Shown in pieces: positions 24,657 to 33,041 of a DNA stretch of 34,740 bases (the first letter of the stretch is position 1; each line of letters begins with the position of its first letter). This DNA is from Pseudomonadota bacterium. Lineage in GTDB: Bacteria; Pseudomonadota; Alphaproteobacteria; Acetobacterales; Acetobacteraceae. The stretch is taken from assembly GCA_021799015.1 (NCBI GenBank), contig JAJZBH010000003.1:1-34740 (forward strand), given 5' to 3'. The position numbers were made by a program, and so were the translations under genes. Below the pieces are notes generated by a model. It made no database searches and was not told the DNA's origin. It was given only the letters and a program-made list of their open reading frames with translations.

Positions 24657-25703
24657 ATGAGCATCAGTCAGGTCTACGATCCTTTGATTCATCCGATCAT
24701 TTTGGGTTCAGGCCCTTATCGAGTGACAATTGCGCAGCCCGTGATATTGGCTCCGATGTCCGGCGTCAGCGACATGCCGTTTCGGCGGCTTGCACGCGAA
24801 CTCGGGGCCGGATTAGTCGTTTCCGAGATGATTGCCTCATGGGCCATGGTGCGCGAGAATGCCAAGACATTGCAGATGGCAGAAATTGTTGCCGGACGTG
24901 GCCCGTCATCTTTGCAATTGGCCGGGTGTGATCCGGATGCGATGGCCGAGGCAGCGCGGATCGGCGTAGACCGCGGTGCCGACATCATCGATATCAATTT
25001 CGGCTGCCCAGTAAAGAAGGTGGCCGTGGGCCAAATGGCAGGGTCGGCGCTGATGCGTGATGAGTCCCAGGCTGCCCGTATTCTCCAGAAGACAGCCCAA
25101 GCAGTTCGGGTGCCGGTAACACTGAAGATGCGCATGGGCTGGGATCACCAGACATTAAATGCGCCGCGCCTTGCACGGATCGCAGAACAAAGTGGCATTG
25201 CGATGGTCACGGTGCATGGCCGTACACGCCAGCAGTTCTACCAGGGCACTGCAGACTGGGATTTTGTGGCGGCCGTGAAGGATTCAGTATCGATTCCTGT
25301 CATCGTTAATGGCGATATACGTTCCGAAGCACAGGCGGCAGAGGCCCTCCGCCGCTCACATGCTGATGGCGTGATGATTGGCCGTGGTGCTTACGGCCGA
25401 CCTTGGTTTCTTGGTCAGGTGGCCGCCTTTCTTTCCTCCGGACGGCACATTCCCCCTCCATCTCTCATGGAACAGCGAGGGATCATGATAGATCACTATC
25501 GGGCCATACGGGCCCATTACGGCGAGGCTGCCGGTATCCGGATCGCGAGAAAGCATCTGTCGTGGTATGTGCGCGGACTGCCAGGTGCTGCGGAGTTTCG
25601 AGCGTCTGTCAATCAGCTAGACGACGGTGGAACGGTTGAGACGCTCATCGATGCTTTCTATGACCGCGCATGGGGTGGGCCTTTGCTTTGTGAAGCCGCA
25701 TGA
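24657..25703 (+). CDS. dusB: tRNA-dihydrouridine synthase DusB (NifR3)
   Basis: A flavoenzyme that reduces uridine to dihydrouridine in tRNA. The TIM-barrel domain starts at VILAPMSGVSDMPFRRLAREL. The proton-donating Cys117 is in DINFGCPVKKV, and MVTVHGRTRQQFYQGTADW and VIVNGDIRSEAQA complete the FMN and tRNA sites. A C-terminal helical domain ends the 348 residues. It opens the nifR3-ntrBC-ntrYX operon that is typical of alphaproteobacteria, and its stop overlaps the ntrB ATG by four bases. The ATG at 24657 has no clear ribosome site; the N-terminus is about 20 residues longer than in many homologs, and the next in-frame ATG falls inside the conserved core. Confidence 0.95.
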   Translation: MSISQVYDPLIHPIILGSGPYRVTIAQPVILAPMSGVSDMPFRRLARELGAGLVVSEMIASWAMVRENAKTLQMAEIVAGRGPSSLQLAGCDPDAMAEAARIGVDRGADIIDINFGCPVKKVAVGQMAGSALMRDESQAARILQKTAQAVRVPVTLKMRMGWDHQTLNAPRLARIAEQSGIAMVTVHGRTRQQFYQGTADWDFVAAVKDSVSIPVIVNGDIRSEAQAAEALRRSHADGVMIGRGAYGRPWFLGQVAAFLSSGRHIPPPSLMEQRGIMIDHYRAIRAHYGEAAGIRIARKHLSWYVRGLPGAAEFRASVNQLDDGGTVETLIDAFYDRAWGGPLLCEAA

Positions 25704-26869
25704 GTGGATTGCGCAGTGCTTGGCGCCGGCGGCTGAGGTCGGGCAGCCACCCCGTTGCCGGATCAGATCCGATCGCTGTGCCAGCGACCCCTGATCAACT
25801 GTTCGATGTGTTTCCAAATCCGGTTTTTGAGCTGGATCCGCTGAACCGAGTGCTTACAGCGAATTATGCCGCCGAAGAATTGTTGGGCATGTCCGTATCC
25901 CGGCTGATCGGTCAGCCTCTGCATGAAATCATGCCGGCTGACCTGCCGGTCTTTCTGGCGCTTGATCGGGCGCGGGAGCAAAATACAACGGTTGCCGAAC
26001 ATGACTTGGTGTTGGAAGGCCCTCGCTTGCCTCGGCGATTGGTCGCGTTGCAAGCAGCGACCATAGGAGATCGGCCGGGGCATCTTGTCGTTACGGTGCA
26101 GGACAGTTCGGCGGCGAAGGCGATGGATCAGCAGCTGTCCGCGCGCAGCGTGGCCCGCAGCATTACTGGGATGGCGGCCGTGCTGGCTCATGAGGTGAAA
26201 AATCCACTGTCGGGGATTCGCGGTGCGGCGCAGTTACTCGAAAGTTCGGCGCAGGGCGAGGATCTGCAACTGACTCAGCTGATTTGTGAAGAGGTTGATC
26301 GTATCCGGGATCTCGTCGAGAGAATGGAGATGTTTGGAGAGAAGCCGATCGAACATCGCCCTGTGAATATCCACCGCGTGTTGGAGCATGTGCGAAGATT
26401 GGCGCAATCGGGGTTCGCCGCGCGAATCCGGTTCGTGGAGCAGTACGACCCGTCGCTTCCGCCTGTGCTAGGCCATCGCGATCAACTGGTACAGGTGCTT
26501 CTGAACCTGGTGAAAAATGCTGCGGAGGCGATTGCGGAAACAGAAAGGCCTGACGGCGAGATCGTGTTAATGACCGGGTTCCAACATGGGGTGAGGCTGA
26601 CAACAGCGCTGGCACGCGCACATCGGAACTTGCCAGTATTTATTGCTGTTCGTGACAATGGGCCTGGGATTCCCGAGGATATCAAACGGCATCTTTTCGA
26701 GCCGTTTGTCGGTACAAAGGCATCAGGAAGTGGCCTCGGCCTTGCACTGGTTGCCAAGATTGTCGCTGATCACGGTGGCCTGATCCAAGCCGATAGCTAT
26801 CCTGGACGAACCGAGTTTCGGATTCATTTACCAGTTTTCGAAGACGTGGCTGAAGGAATGCGGGTATGA
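25700..26869 (+). CDS. ntrB: Nitrogen regulation sensor histidine kinase NtrB
   Basis: NtrB phosphorylates NtrC when nitrogen is short, under control of PII proteins. The 389-residue protein is soluble. A PAS domain spans about residues 33-135 ([26 protein letters not shown]). The H-box [21 protein letters not shown] holds the phosphorylated His164. The catalytic domain has N-box [14 protein letters not shown]1 [12 protein letters not shown]-box LFEPFVGTK and G2 [11 protein letters not shown]. It overlaps dusB and ntrC by four bases at each end, so stoichiometry is probably set by translational coupling. Confidence 0.95.
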   Translation: MSGLRSAWRRRLRSGSHPVAGSDPIAVPATPDQLFDVFPNPVFELDPLNRVLTANYAAEELLGMSVSRLIGQPLHEIMPADLPVFLALDRAREQNTTVAEHDLVLEGPRLPRRLVALQAATIGDRPGHLVVTVQDSSAAKAMDQQLSARSVARSITGMAAVLAHEVKNPLSGIRGAAQLLESSAQGEDLQLTQLICEEVDRIRDLVERMEMFGEKPIEHRPVNIHRVLEHVRRLAQSGFAARIRFVEQYDPSLPPVLGHRDQLVQVLLNLVKNAAEAIAETERPDGEIVLMTGFQHGVRLTTALARAHRNLPVFIAVRDNGPGIPEDIKRHLFEPFVGTKASGSGLGLALVAKIVADHGGLIQADSYPGRTEFRIHLPVFEDVAEGMRV

Positions 26870-28326
26870 ATCCACTGCCTACTATCTTGATTGCGGATGA
26901 CGATCGATCGATCCGAACAGTATTGACCCAGGCACTTGGCCGCGCCGGGTACCAGGTGCGAACGACTGCCGCTGCTTCCACCCTTTGGCGCTGGGTTGAG
27001 GATGGCGAGGGGGATCTGGTCATCACCGACGTCGTGATGCCGGACGAGAGCGGTCTTGATCTCGTCCCACGCATTAAACGGTTACGGCCAGAACTGCCTG
27101 TGCTCGTGATGAGTGCGCAGTCAACGATCCTGACAGCGGTGCAATCCACCCAAAGAGGTGCCTTCGAATATTTACCGAAGCCATTCGATCTCAATGAGCT
27201 GCTCGGTATTGTTGACCGGGCGCTTAAGCAGGGTGTCGCTCGACCGTCTCCAGCGAGCGCGACCGACGAAACCGAAGATCTTCCGCTGATTGGTCGTGCT
27301 CCGGCCATGCAGGAAATCTACCGAGTGATCGCCCGGCTGACCACGGCGGACCTGACGGTGATGATCACCGGCGAATCAGGTACGGGAAAGGAGCTTGTTG
27401 CGCGAGCATTGCATGACTACGGGAGGAGGCGACAGGGACCGTTCGTGGCCATAAATATGGCAGCGATTCCGCGGGAATTAATCGAAAGCGAATTGTTCGG
27501 GCACGAGAGAGGGGCATTCACTGGGGCAACCAACCGCCATATCGGCCGTTTCGAGCAGGCCGCCGGCGGAACGCTGTTTCTCGACGAGATCGGTGACATG
27601 CCGCCGGAGGCTCAAACACGGCTGTTGCGAGTCCTGCAGGAGGGAGAGTTTACCACGGTCGGCGGGCGCCAACCGATCCGCGCGAATGCGCGTATCGTGG
27701 CCGCAACCCATCGCGACCTGCGGTTGCTCATTCGTTCCGGCCAGTTTCGTGAGGATCTGTTTTATCGGCTGAACGTGGTGCCGATCCGCCTGCCCCCCTT
27801 GCGTGAGCGGCAAGGTGATATTCCGTTGCTTGCCCAGCATTTTCTGGCTCGCGCCCATGGCGAAGGACTGCCGGCGAAAGTACTTGCGCCGGAGGCATTA
27901 GCTAAGCTGACGGCATACCGTTGGCCCGGGAACATCCGTGAACTCGAAAATCTGATGCGGCGTCTTGCGGCCCTGATTCCGCAGCCCGAAATCTCGGCGG
28001 AGATCATCGACCAAGCGCTGGCGGAGATCGCGCCTGTCTCGGAGTTGCGCCAGGGCCCGGCGAGGGAGGACAGCGATACTCAGTCGATTGAGCGGATCAT
28101 CGAGCAGCATATCGGCCAGATAATGGCCGAGCTTCGCGTTACGGGTGAGGAGGGAACCCTTTACGAGCATGTTCTTGCTGCGTTCGAGGCGCCGCTAATT
28201 CGCATGGTTCTGGCCGAAACCCGTGGAAATCAGATTCGAGCCGCATCTTTGCTCGGTCTCAATCGTAACACGTTGCGCAAGAAGATCCGCTTCCATCAGG
28301 TCGGCGTGACCCGCCGCGTTGGGTGA
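26866..28326 (+). CDS. ntrC: Nitrogen regulation response regulator NtrC (sigma-54 activator)
   Basis: An enhancer-binding protein that activates sigma-54 promoters of nitrogen-assimilation genes. The receiver domain has the acidic pocket ADDD and phospho-acceptor Asp55 in [12 protein letters not shown]. The AAA+ domain has Walker A GESGTGKE (169-176), the sigma-54 contact loop GAFTGA (216-221) intact, and Walker [13 protein letters not shown]. The C-terminal Fis-type helix-turn-helix reads [20 protein letters not shown]. The 486 residues are full length. It contrasts with the NtrX of the same operon, which lacks the GAFTGA loop. Confidence 0.96.
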   Translation: MNPLPTILIADDDRSIRTVLTQALGRAGYQVRTTAAASTLWRWVEDGEGDLVITDVVMPDESGLDLVPRIKRLRPELPVLVMSAQSTILTAVQSTQRGAFEYLPKPFDLNELLGIVDRALKQGVARPSPASATDETEDLPLIGRAPAMQEIYRVIARLTTADLTVMITGESGTGKELVARALHDYGRRRQGPFVAINMAAIPRELIESELFGHERGAFTGATNRHIGRFEQAAGGTLFLDEIGDMPPEAQTRLLRVLQEGEFTTVGGRQPIRANARIVAATHRDLRLLIRSGQFREDLFYRLNVVPIRLPPLRERQGDIPLLAQHFLARAHGEGLPAKVLAPEALAKLTAYRWPGNIRELENLMRRLAALIPQPEISAEIIDQALAEIAPVSELRQGPAREDSDTQSIERIIEQHIGQIMAELRVTGEEGTLYEHVLAAFEAPLIRMVLAETRGNQIRAASLLGLNRNTLRKKIRFHQVGVTRRVG

Positions 28327-28327
28327 T

Positions 28328-30631
28328 ATGAACCGGATCAGCCCTCCTGATCCGACGCTGAAGCTGCAGCGCGACGGCAACGGGTCCAGACGTCGCGCAT
28401 GGTTGCTCAACATCGTGCTCGGGCGCGTCGCAACTTTGATTCTTGCCGCATTTGCACTGGTGTTGGGAGTGGGTAGCTTTGCCTACCTTGCCGGAGGTAT
28501 CCGGCTAGGTCTGCGCTCGGGCGCGGCGTTTGGTTTGGCGATCGGCGATATTACGATTCTGTTGCTGCTGATCGGGGTTCTTGCAGCGCGGGTCGCTCGA
28601 GTCGTGAGCGAGGCGAGGCGTGGTGCGGCAGGAGCGAGGCTCCACGTTCGGTTGGTGCTGCTATTCGGAGGAATAGCGGCTGTACCAGCAATTCTGGTCG
28701 CGATTTTTGCGTTCGTTTTTTTTAATTTTGGAATCCAAGCTTGGTTCAATCAGCGCGTTCGTACAGCCCTTGCGGAGAGTCAGCAAGTCGCTGTTGGTTA
28801 TTTCGATGCAAAAAAAAACGACATCAGACTTGATGCGTTGTCCATGGCAAACGCACTCAACCAGAATGGACCAATTTTTTACGGTGATCCTCAGAATTTT
28901 TATGACCAAGGGTTTCTGAACGTTCTGGTAGCACAGACTGCGGTACGAGGTCTTACTCAAGCGGCAATTTTCGAACCACTTACTAACAAGGTGATTGCTT
29001 CCGCAGGGTTATTTGCAGGCCCAGAAGTCACGCTACCACCGCAATCAGAGATCGATCAGGCGGAGAAACATCAGGTGGCGGTGTGGAGTACGCCGCATTC
29101 AATGCTGCAGCACGCACTGGTCGAGCTGGAAGCCACGCCGATGCTGATGCTGATGGTTGAGAGGCCGCTAAATCCCAATATATTCAATCACGTGGAGCGT
29201 ACCCGTCAGGCTCTCGCCGAATATAACCGGCTGGAGCATCAGCGGGGCCGCTTTGAGGTGTTTTTTGCGTTAATTTTTGCGACCGTGGCGCTGCTGGTTC
29301 TGTCTGGCGCGGTTCTGATCGGACTCGTCATTGCCAATCAGATTGCGAGACCCATCAGTCACCTGATTCGCGCTGCTGAGCGGGTTCGTGGTGGCGACCT
29401 GGCCGTACGGGTACCGGAAGGTGACAGGGGGGACGATGTCGCAGGATTGTCTCGTGCATTTAACCGAATGACCGGGCAACTGGCGGCTCAACGGGCAGAG
29501 TTGATGAACGCATATGGTCAGCTAGACGAACGCCGGCGCTTTACCGAAACCGTGCTGGCGGGCGTGTCAGCGGGTGTCATCGGGCTCGATCCGCAGGGGC
29601 GCATCGAACTACCGAATAAGGCGGCGGCAGAATTACTTGGTATCGACCTATTTGCTCATTTAGGTGAGCCCCTTGTCGATGTGCTGCCGGAGTTTGGCGC
29701 GTCATTGGCTCGCGCTGGCGCTTCACCGGACAAGCCGGTCACTGTCGAGATAGAATATCGTAGGGGAGCGACCCGAAAAGTATTCCTGGTGCGGATCGGC
29801 GCCGATCGGCTGGGCGAGCGAGCGCCGGGCTTCGTTGTGACATTCGATGATATCACCGAGCTGCAATCCGCGCAGCGTAAGGCGGCTTGGGGTGACGTTG
29901 CACGCCGCATTGCTCATGAGATCAAGAATCCGCTTACGCCGATCCAGCTATCTGCAGAACGGTTGAAGCGTCGATTTGCCCGTGAGATCAAATCGGACCC
30001 CGAGAACTTTACGCAATGTGCCGACACTATTATCCGACACGTCGGCGATATAGGCCGGATGGTCGACGAATTCTCGGCGTTTGCGCGGATGCCGCAACCG
30101 GTTATGCGTAACGAGGATCTTGGACGTGTGATGCGCGAGGCTCTAGTCCTGTTTCGGACGGCTCACCCGACGATTGACTGGGCCGTAGATGTGCCTGATC
30201 CTGCTCCGCGGACGTTTTGCGACGCGCGGTTGATCGGGCAAGCGCTAACGAATCTGCTGCAGAACGCTGCGGACGCAATTTGCATGCGCGAAACAGATCA
30301 GCCACGCGGGCAGGTGATTTTGCGAATCGTGGTGAACGGTGAGCACAATCTAATATCGGTGACCGACAATGGTATCGGTCTGCCGGTTGAAGATCGAGAC
30401 CGGTTAACCGAACCCTATATCACTCATAAGCCGAAAGGAACCGGGCTCGGCTTAGCCATCGTCCGAAAAATTATGGAGGATCATGGTGGAACAGTTGTGA
30501 TGGAAGACCGACCTGGACGAAGCGGTGCGATTGTTTGCCTGGATTTGCCATCCGGGCGTAGACGCGACACTGCTGTGGTAGGTCTGCAGGAACACGCTGG
30601 ACAAGGACATGGATTGGGGTGTGATGACTGA
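28328..30631 (+). CDS. ntrY: Membrane sensor histidine kinase NtrY
   Basis: NtrY pairs with NtrX and in several alphaproteobacteria responds to redox or nitrogen state. I use the ATG at 28328, just after the ntrC stop; a TTG at 28319 is the ORF-track start. The 767 residues contain three N-terminal hydrophobic segments, a periplasmic sensor region, a further transmembrane segment, HAMP (residues about 340-390), PAS (about 400-510), and the kinase core with phospho-His near residue 530 in RIAHEIKNPLTPIQLSAERLKRRF, LLQNAADAI and GTGLGLAIVRKIMEDHGG. The start of the sensor region is locally AT-rich and contains T8 and A9 runs. The end overlaps ntrX by eight bases. Confidence 0.94.
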   Translation: MNRISPPDPTLKLQRDGNGSRRRAWLLNIVLGRVATLILAAFALVLGVGSFAYLAGGIRLGLRSGAAFGLAIGDITILLLLIGVLAARVARVVSEARRGAAGARLHVRLVLLFGGIAAVPAILVAIFAFVFFNFGIQAWFNQRVRTALAESQQVAVGYFDAKKNDIRLDALSMANALNQNGPIFYGDPQNFYDQGFLNVLVAQTAVRGLTQAAIFEPLTNKVIASAGLFAGPEVTLPPQSEIDQAEKHQVAVWSTPHSMLQHALVELEATPMLMLMVERPLNPNIFNHVERTRQALAEYNRLEHQRGRFEVFFALIFATVALLVLSGAVLIGLVIANQIARPISHLIRAAERVRGGDLAVRVPEGDRGDDVAGLSRAFNRMTGQLAAQRAELMNAYGQLDERRRFTETVLAGVSAGVIGLDPQGRIELPNKAAAELLGIDLFAHLGEPLVDVLPEFGASLARAGASPDKPVTVEIEYRRGATRKVFLVRIGADRLGERAPGFVVTFDDITELQSAQRKAAWGDVARRIAHEIKNPLTPIQLSAERLKRRFAREIKSDPENFTQCADTIIRHVGDIGRMVDEFSAFARMPQPVMRNEDLGRVMREALVLFRTAHPTIDWAVDVPDPAPRTFCDARLIGQALTNLLQNAADAICMRETDQPRGQVILRIVVNGEHNLISVTDNGIGLPVEDRDRLTEPYITHKPKGTGLGLAIVRKIMEDHGGTVVMEDRPGRSGAIVCLDLPSGRRRDTAVVGLQEHAGQGHGLGCDD

Positions 30632-32021
30632 AATCCTGATCGTCGATGACGAGCCCGATATCAGGCTGTTGGTCGACGCAATTCTAAGTGACGAAGGATA
30701 TGAAACACGTAAGGCGGGTTCGGCGGAGGAGGCACTTGCGGCTTTCCAGGAACGCCGACCCGACCTGATGATCCTCGACGTATGGCTTCAGAACTCGACC
30801 ATGGATGGGATCGGCATCTTAGACGCGATCCGCAGCGAGAATCCTGAACTGCCCGTGGTGATGATTTCCGGCCACGGCACGATCGAAATGGCTGTGAGCG
30901 CGATCCAGCGTGGTGCTTATGACTTTATCGAAAAGCCGTTCAAGTCCGACAGGTTGTTATTGGTGGTGCAGCGTGCGTTGGAGGCGGCTCGGCTGGCTGC
31001 GGAAAACGCGGAACTGCGACTCCGGGCAGGTCCAGAAACCAGTCTGACGGGGTCAAGCCCAGCGATCAACGCCCTTCGTCACGCTGTCGAGAAGGCGGCT
31101 CCCACCGGGTCACGAATCTTGCTCAGTGGCGCGGCCGGAGTAGGCAAGGAAGTGGTCGCACGGATGATCCATGCCCAATCAAAACGCGCTTCCGGTCCGT
31201 TCGTGGTATTGAATGGCGCCACTCTGGCGCCCGAGCGTTTCGAGGCTGAGCTGTTTGGCACCGAAATTGGTATTGATGGATCCGGGCAGTCGCGTCGAGC
31301 CGGTGTGCTGGAGCGCGCCCACGGCGGCACGTTACTGCTCGACGAGATTGCTGACATGCCGCTTGAAACTCAGGGGAAAATCGTACGGGTCCTACAGGAC
31401 CAAAGTTTTGAGCGGCTAGGCGGAGGCTCACGTATCAAGGTTGACGTTCGCATTATTGCCAGCTCGACGCGAGATCTCCAGGAACAGATTGCACGAGGAC
31501 GGATGCGCCAGGATCTTTATTACCGGCTGGCGGTTGTGCCCTTGCGCGTGCCAAGTCTACGAGAGCGGCGGGAGGATATCCCAGAACTTGCCGAACTTTT
31601 CCTGCGGCGAGCGGCAGAGACGTCGGGCTTGCCTCCCCGTGTCCTCGCTTCCGACTCGCTCGCGGCATTGCAGGCCCATGATTGGCCAGGCAACGTTCGT
31701 CAGCTTCGCAATGTCATCGACTGGCTGATGATCATGCATCCAGGTAAGGCCGGAGAAGCGTTTCGTGCGGACCAACTACCCAACGATATCAGCTCGCACG
31801 CACCGCGTGCACTTTCCATCGACCCTCTCGCCGACATCATGGCGTTGCCATTGCGCGAAGCACGCGACGTGTTCGAGACGCAGTACCTTCAGGCGCAGCT
31901 ACTACGTTTTGGAGGGAACATCAGTCGGACCGCGCAGTTCGTTGGTATGGAGCGAAGCGCTCTGCATAGAAAGCTCAAGCAGCTAGGCGTTGGGGCTGAA
32001 GACCGAACAAACGAAACCTGA
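30624..32021 (+). CDS. ntrX: Response regulator NtrX without the sigma-54 contact motif
   Basis: Partner of NtrY. I chose the ATG at 30624 (MTEILIVDDEPDIR, 465 residues), the usual family start; an ATG at 30609 adds five residues. The receiver has phospho-acceptor Asp52 in MILDVWLQNSTMDG. The AAA+ domain has a weakened Walker A (GAAGVGKE) and Walker B GTLLLDEIADMP. Where NtrC has GAFTGA, this protein reads GIDGSG, so direct sigma-54 activation is unlikely. The Fis-type DNA-binding end (NISRTAQFVGMERSALHRKL) is intact. NtrX proteins lacking GAFTGA are known in some alphaproteobacteria and are thought to act at sigma-70 promoters. It is last in the dusB-ntrBCYX operon. Confidence 0.94.
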   Translation: MTEILIVDDEPDIRLLVDAILSDEGYETRKAGSAEEALAAFQERRPDLMILDVWLQNSTMDGIGILDAIRSENPELPVVMISGHGTIEMAVSAIQRGAYDFIEKPFKSDRLLLVVQRALEAARLAAENAELRLRAGPETSLTGSSPAINALRHAVEKAAPTGSRILLSGAAGVGKEVVARMIHAQSKRASGPFVVLNGATLAPERFEAELFGTEIGIDGSGQSRRAGVLERAHGGTLLLDEIADMPLETQGKIVRVLQDQSFERLGGGSRIKVDVRIIASSTRDLQEQIARGRMRQDLYYRLAVVPLRVPSLRERREDIPELAELFLRRAAETSGLPPRVLASDSLAALQAHDWPGNVRQLRNVIDWLMIMHPGKAGEAFRADQLPNDISSHAPRALSIDPLADIMALPLREARDVFETQYLQAQLLRFGGNISRTAQFVGMERSALHRKLKQLGVGAEDRTNET

Positions 32022-32033
32022 TTTTCCGTTCTT

Positions 32034-32059
32034 GGGTTGAACTGAAAGGCCATCAACCC
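32034..32059 (+). terminator. Hairpin after ntrX
   Basis: GGGTTGA and TCAACCC form a perfect 7-base stem with a 12-base loop, 13 bases after the ntrX stop and before the DUF883-like gene. No T run follows. It probably marks the end of the ntr operon or lowers read-through into the next genes. Confidence 0.5.
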
Positions 32060-32102
32060 CACACCTGACTCAAATGTTTCGGATCGTGAAGGAGATGCCG
32101 AG

Positions 32103-32426
32103 ATGAACGAAGATACAGGTAAGTTGGATGGAGCCACCACCGTTGGTCAGCAATTGGACCAGCTCGCTAGTCTGATTAGCGTTCTCCGTGATCGACTTGC
32201 GGGGATGACCGGGGAGGCGGTTGAGCGGGTAGCAGCTGATGAGCGTGTCAAACGACTCAATCAGGAGGTGCGAGAACTGGCTGATCGGCTGAGTAAGGAG
32301 GGAAAGAATGCGGCAGGGCAGGCGACGAGCTTTGTCCAGGAGCAACCGATCACAGCCCTAGGACTTGCCTTCGGTCTTGGTTTCATTCTTGCGAAAATAC
32401 TGCGTCGGTCGCCCGGGGGGTATTGA
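32103..32426 (+). CDS. DUF883 (YqjD/ElaB-like) membrane-anchored protein
   Basis: A 107-residue protein. A long amphipathic helical part (about residues 15-80: LDQLASLISVLRDRLAGM, then VKRLNQEVRELADRLSKEG) is followed by one C-terminal hydrophobic segment ITALGLAFGLGFILAKILRR. This is the layout of YqjD and ElaB, tail-anchored proteins that in E. coli bind ribosomes in stationary phase or under stress. A GGAG ribosome site lies before the ATG. The next gene starts eight bases after its stop, giving a two-gene unit that recalls the E. coli yqjD-yqjE pair. The role here is inferred from family. Confidence 0.8.
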   Translation: MNEDTGKLDGATTVGQQLDQLASLISVLRDRLAGMTGEAVERVAADERVKRLNQEVRELADRLSKEGKNAAGQATSFVQEQPITALGLAFGLGFILAKILRRSPGGY

Positions 32427-32433
32427 GCGCAAC

Positions 32434-32832
32434 ATGAAGCCCCTTGCGGCGATGCTACTTAATCGTGGTGTGGTTACTGCACTGCGCGATCGGTTCGTCA
32501 TGATGTTCATCGCCATTTGTTGCGGCTTTCTTGGCACCTTGTTCCTTTTGGCAGCTGGTTTCATCATAGCTGCACGTGATATAGGCGCCGTGCCCACATT
32601 ATTGGGATTCAGCGCAGGATTTCTGTTGTTAGGGTCGCTTGCGTCCTTCGGTAGTTCGTGCCGCTGGCGTCATCGGCCCCGGCCATTGGTGGACGCCGGA
32701 CGGTTGGCAGTTGCAGCGGAACTGTTTGTTCTGGCACGGCGTTTAGTATCCAAGGAACCTGCCAAGTTGATCCTTGCAGCCTTTGTTCTTGGCGCGATCA
32801 CTGAACATCTGGATCGTACCGAGAAGGAGTAG
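32434..32832 (+). CDS. Small membrane protein, YqjE/holin-X-like
   Basis: The ORF-track frame begins inside the previous gene; I start at the ATG at 32434 (MKPLAAMLLNRG), eight bases after the DUF883 stop, giving 132 residues. Two adjacent hydrophobic helices are clear (VMMFIAICCGFLGTLFLLAAGFIIAA, then LLGFSAGFLLLGSLASF), with a third weaker one near the C-terminus (LILAAFVLGAIT). Position after a YqjD-like gene and the two-helix hairpin suggest the YqjE / phage holin superfamily III group, but motif evidence is thin. It is not part of a prophage; no phage genes are near. Confidence 0.65.
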   Translation: MKPLAAMLLNRGVVTALRDRFVMMFIAICCGFLGTLFLLAAGFIIAARDIGAVPTLLGFSAGFLLLGSLASFGSSCRWRHRPRPLVDAGRLAVAAELFVLARRLVSKEPAKLILAAFVLGAITEHLDRTEKE

Positions 32833-32925
32833 AGTCTTACAAATTTGTCGGCCGATCTGACCAAGCAACGATAGCCTCAGGAGTAATAGGCAAGTTCATG
32901 CGCCGCGCGATTGCGCTCCGGCTTG

Positions 32926-32937
32926 GTCGGGCCCGAC
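32926..32937. repeat. Perfect 12-base palindrome GTCGGGCCCGAC
   Basis: It lies in the 209-base convergent gap between the holin-like gene and the M20 peptidase. It may assist transcript ends on both strands or be a protein-binding site. Nothing else was recognised in this gap. Confidence 0.3.
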
Positions 32938-33041
32938 TCTGGGTTAACGGGAGCGAATAGAGGACTTGGCTACTGCGACGAGAGTCGATGCTCGGGATAC
33001 CGATCAGATCAAGGCAAGATGTCGGGTGGCGTCAGCGTTGT

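Noticed and set aside
32434-32832. Prophage holin
   Set aside because: The two-helix protein is holin-like in shape only; its partner is a DUF883 protein and no lysis or phage genes are nearby.
32833-33041. tRNA gene or CRISPR in the convergent gap
   Set aside because: No T-loop GTTCRANYC with matching acceptor arms and no repeat spacing; only a 12-base palindrome.
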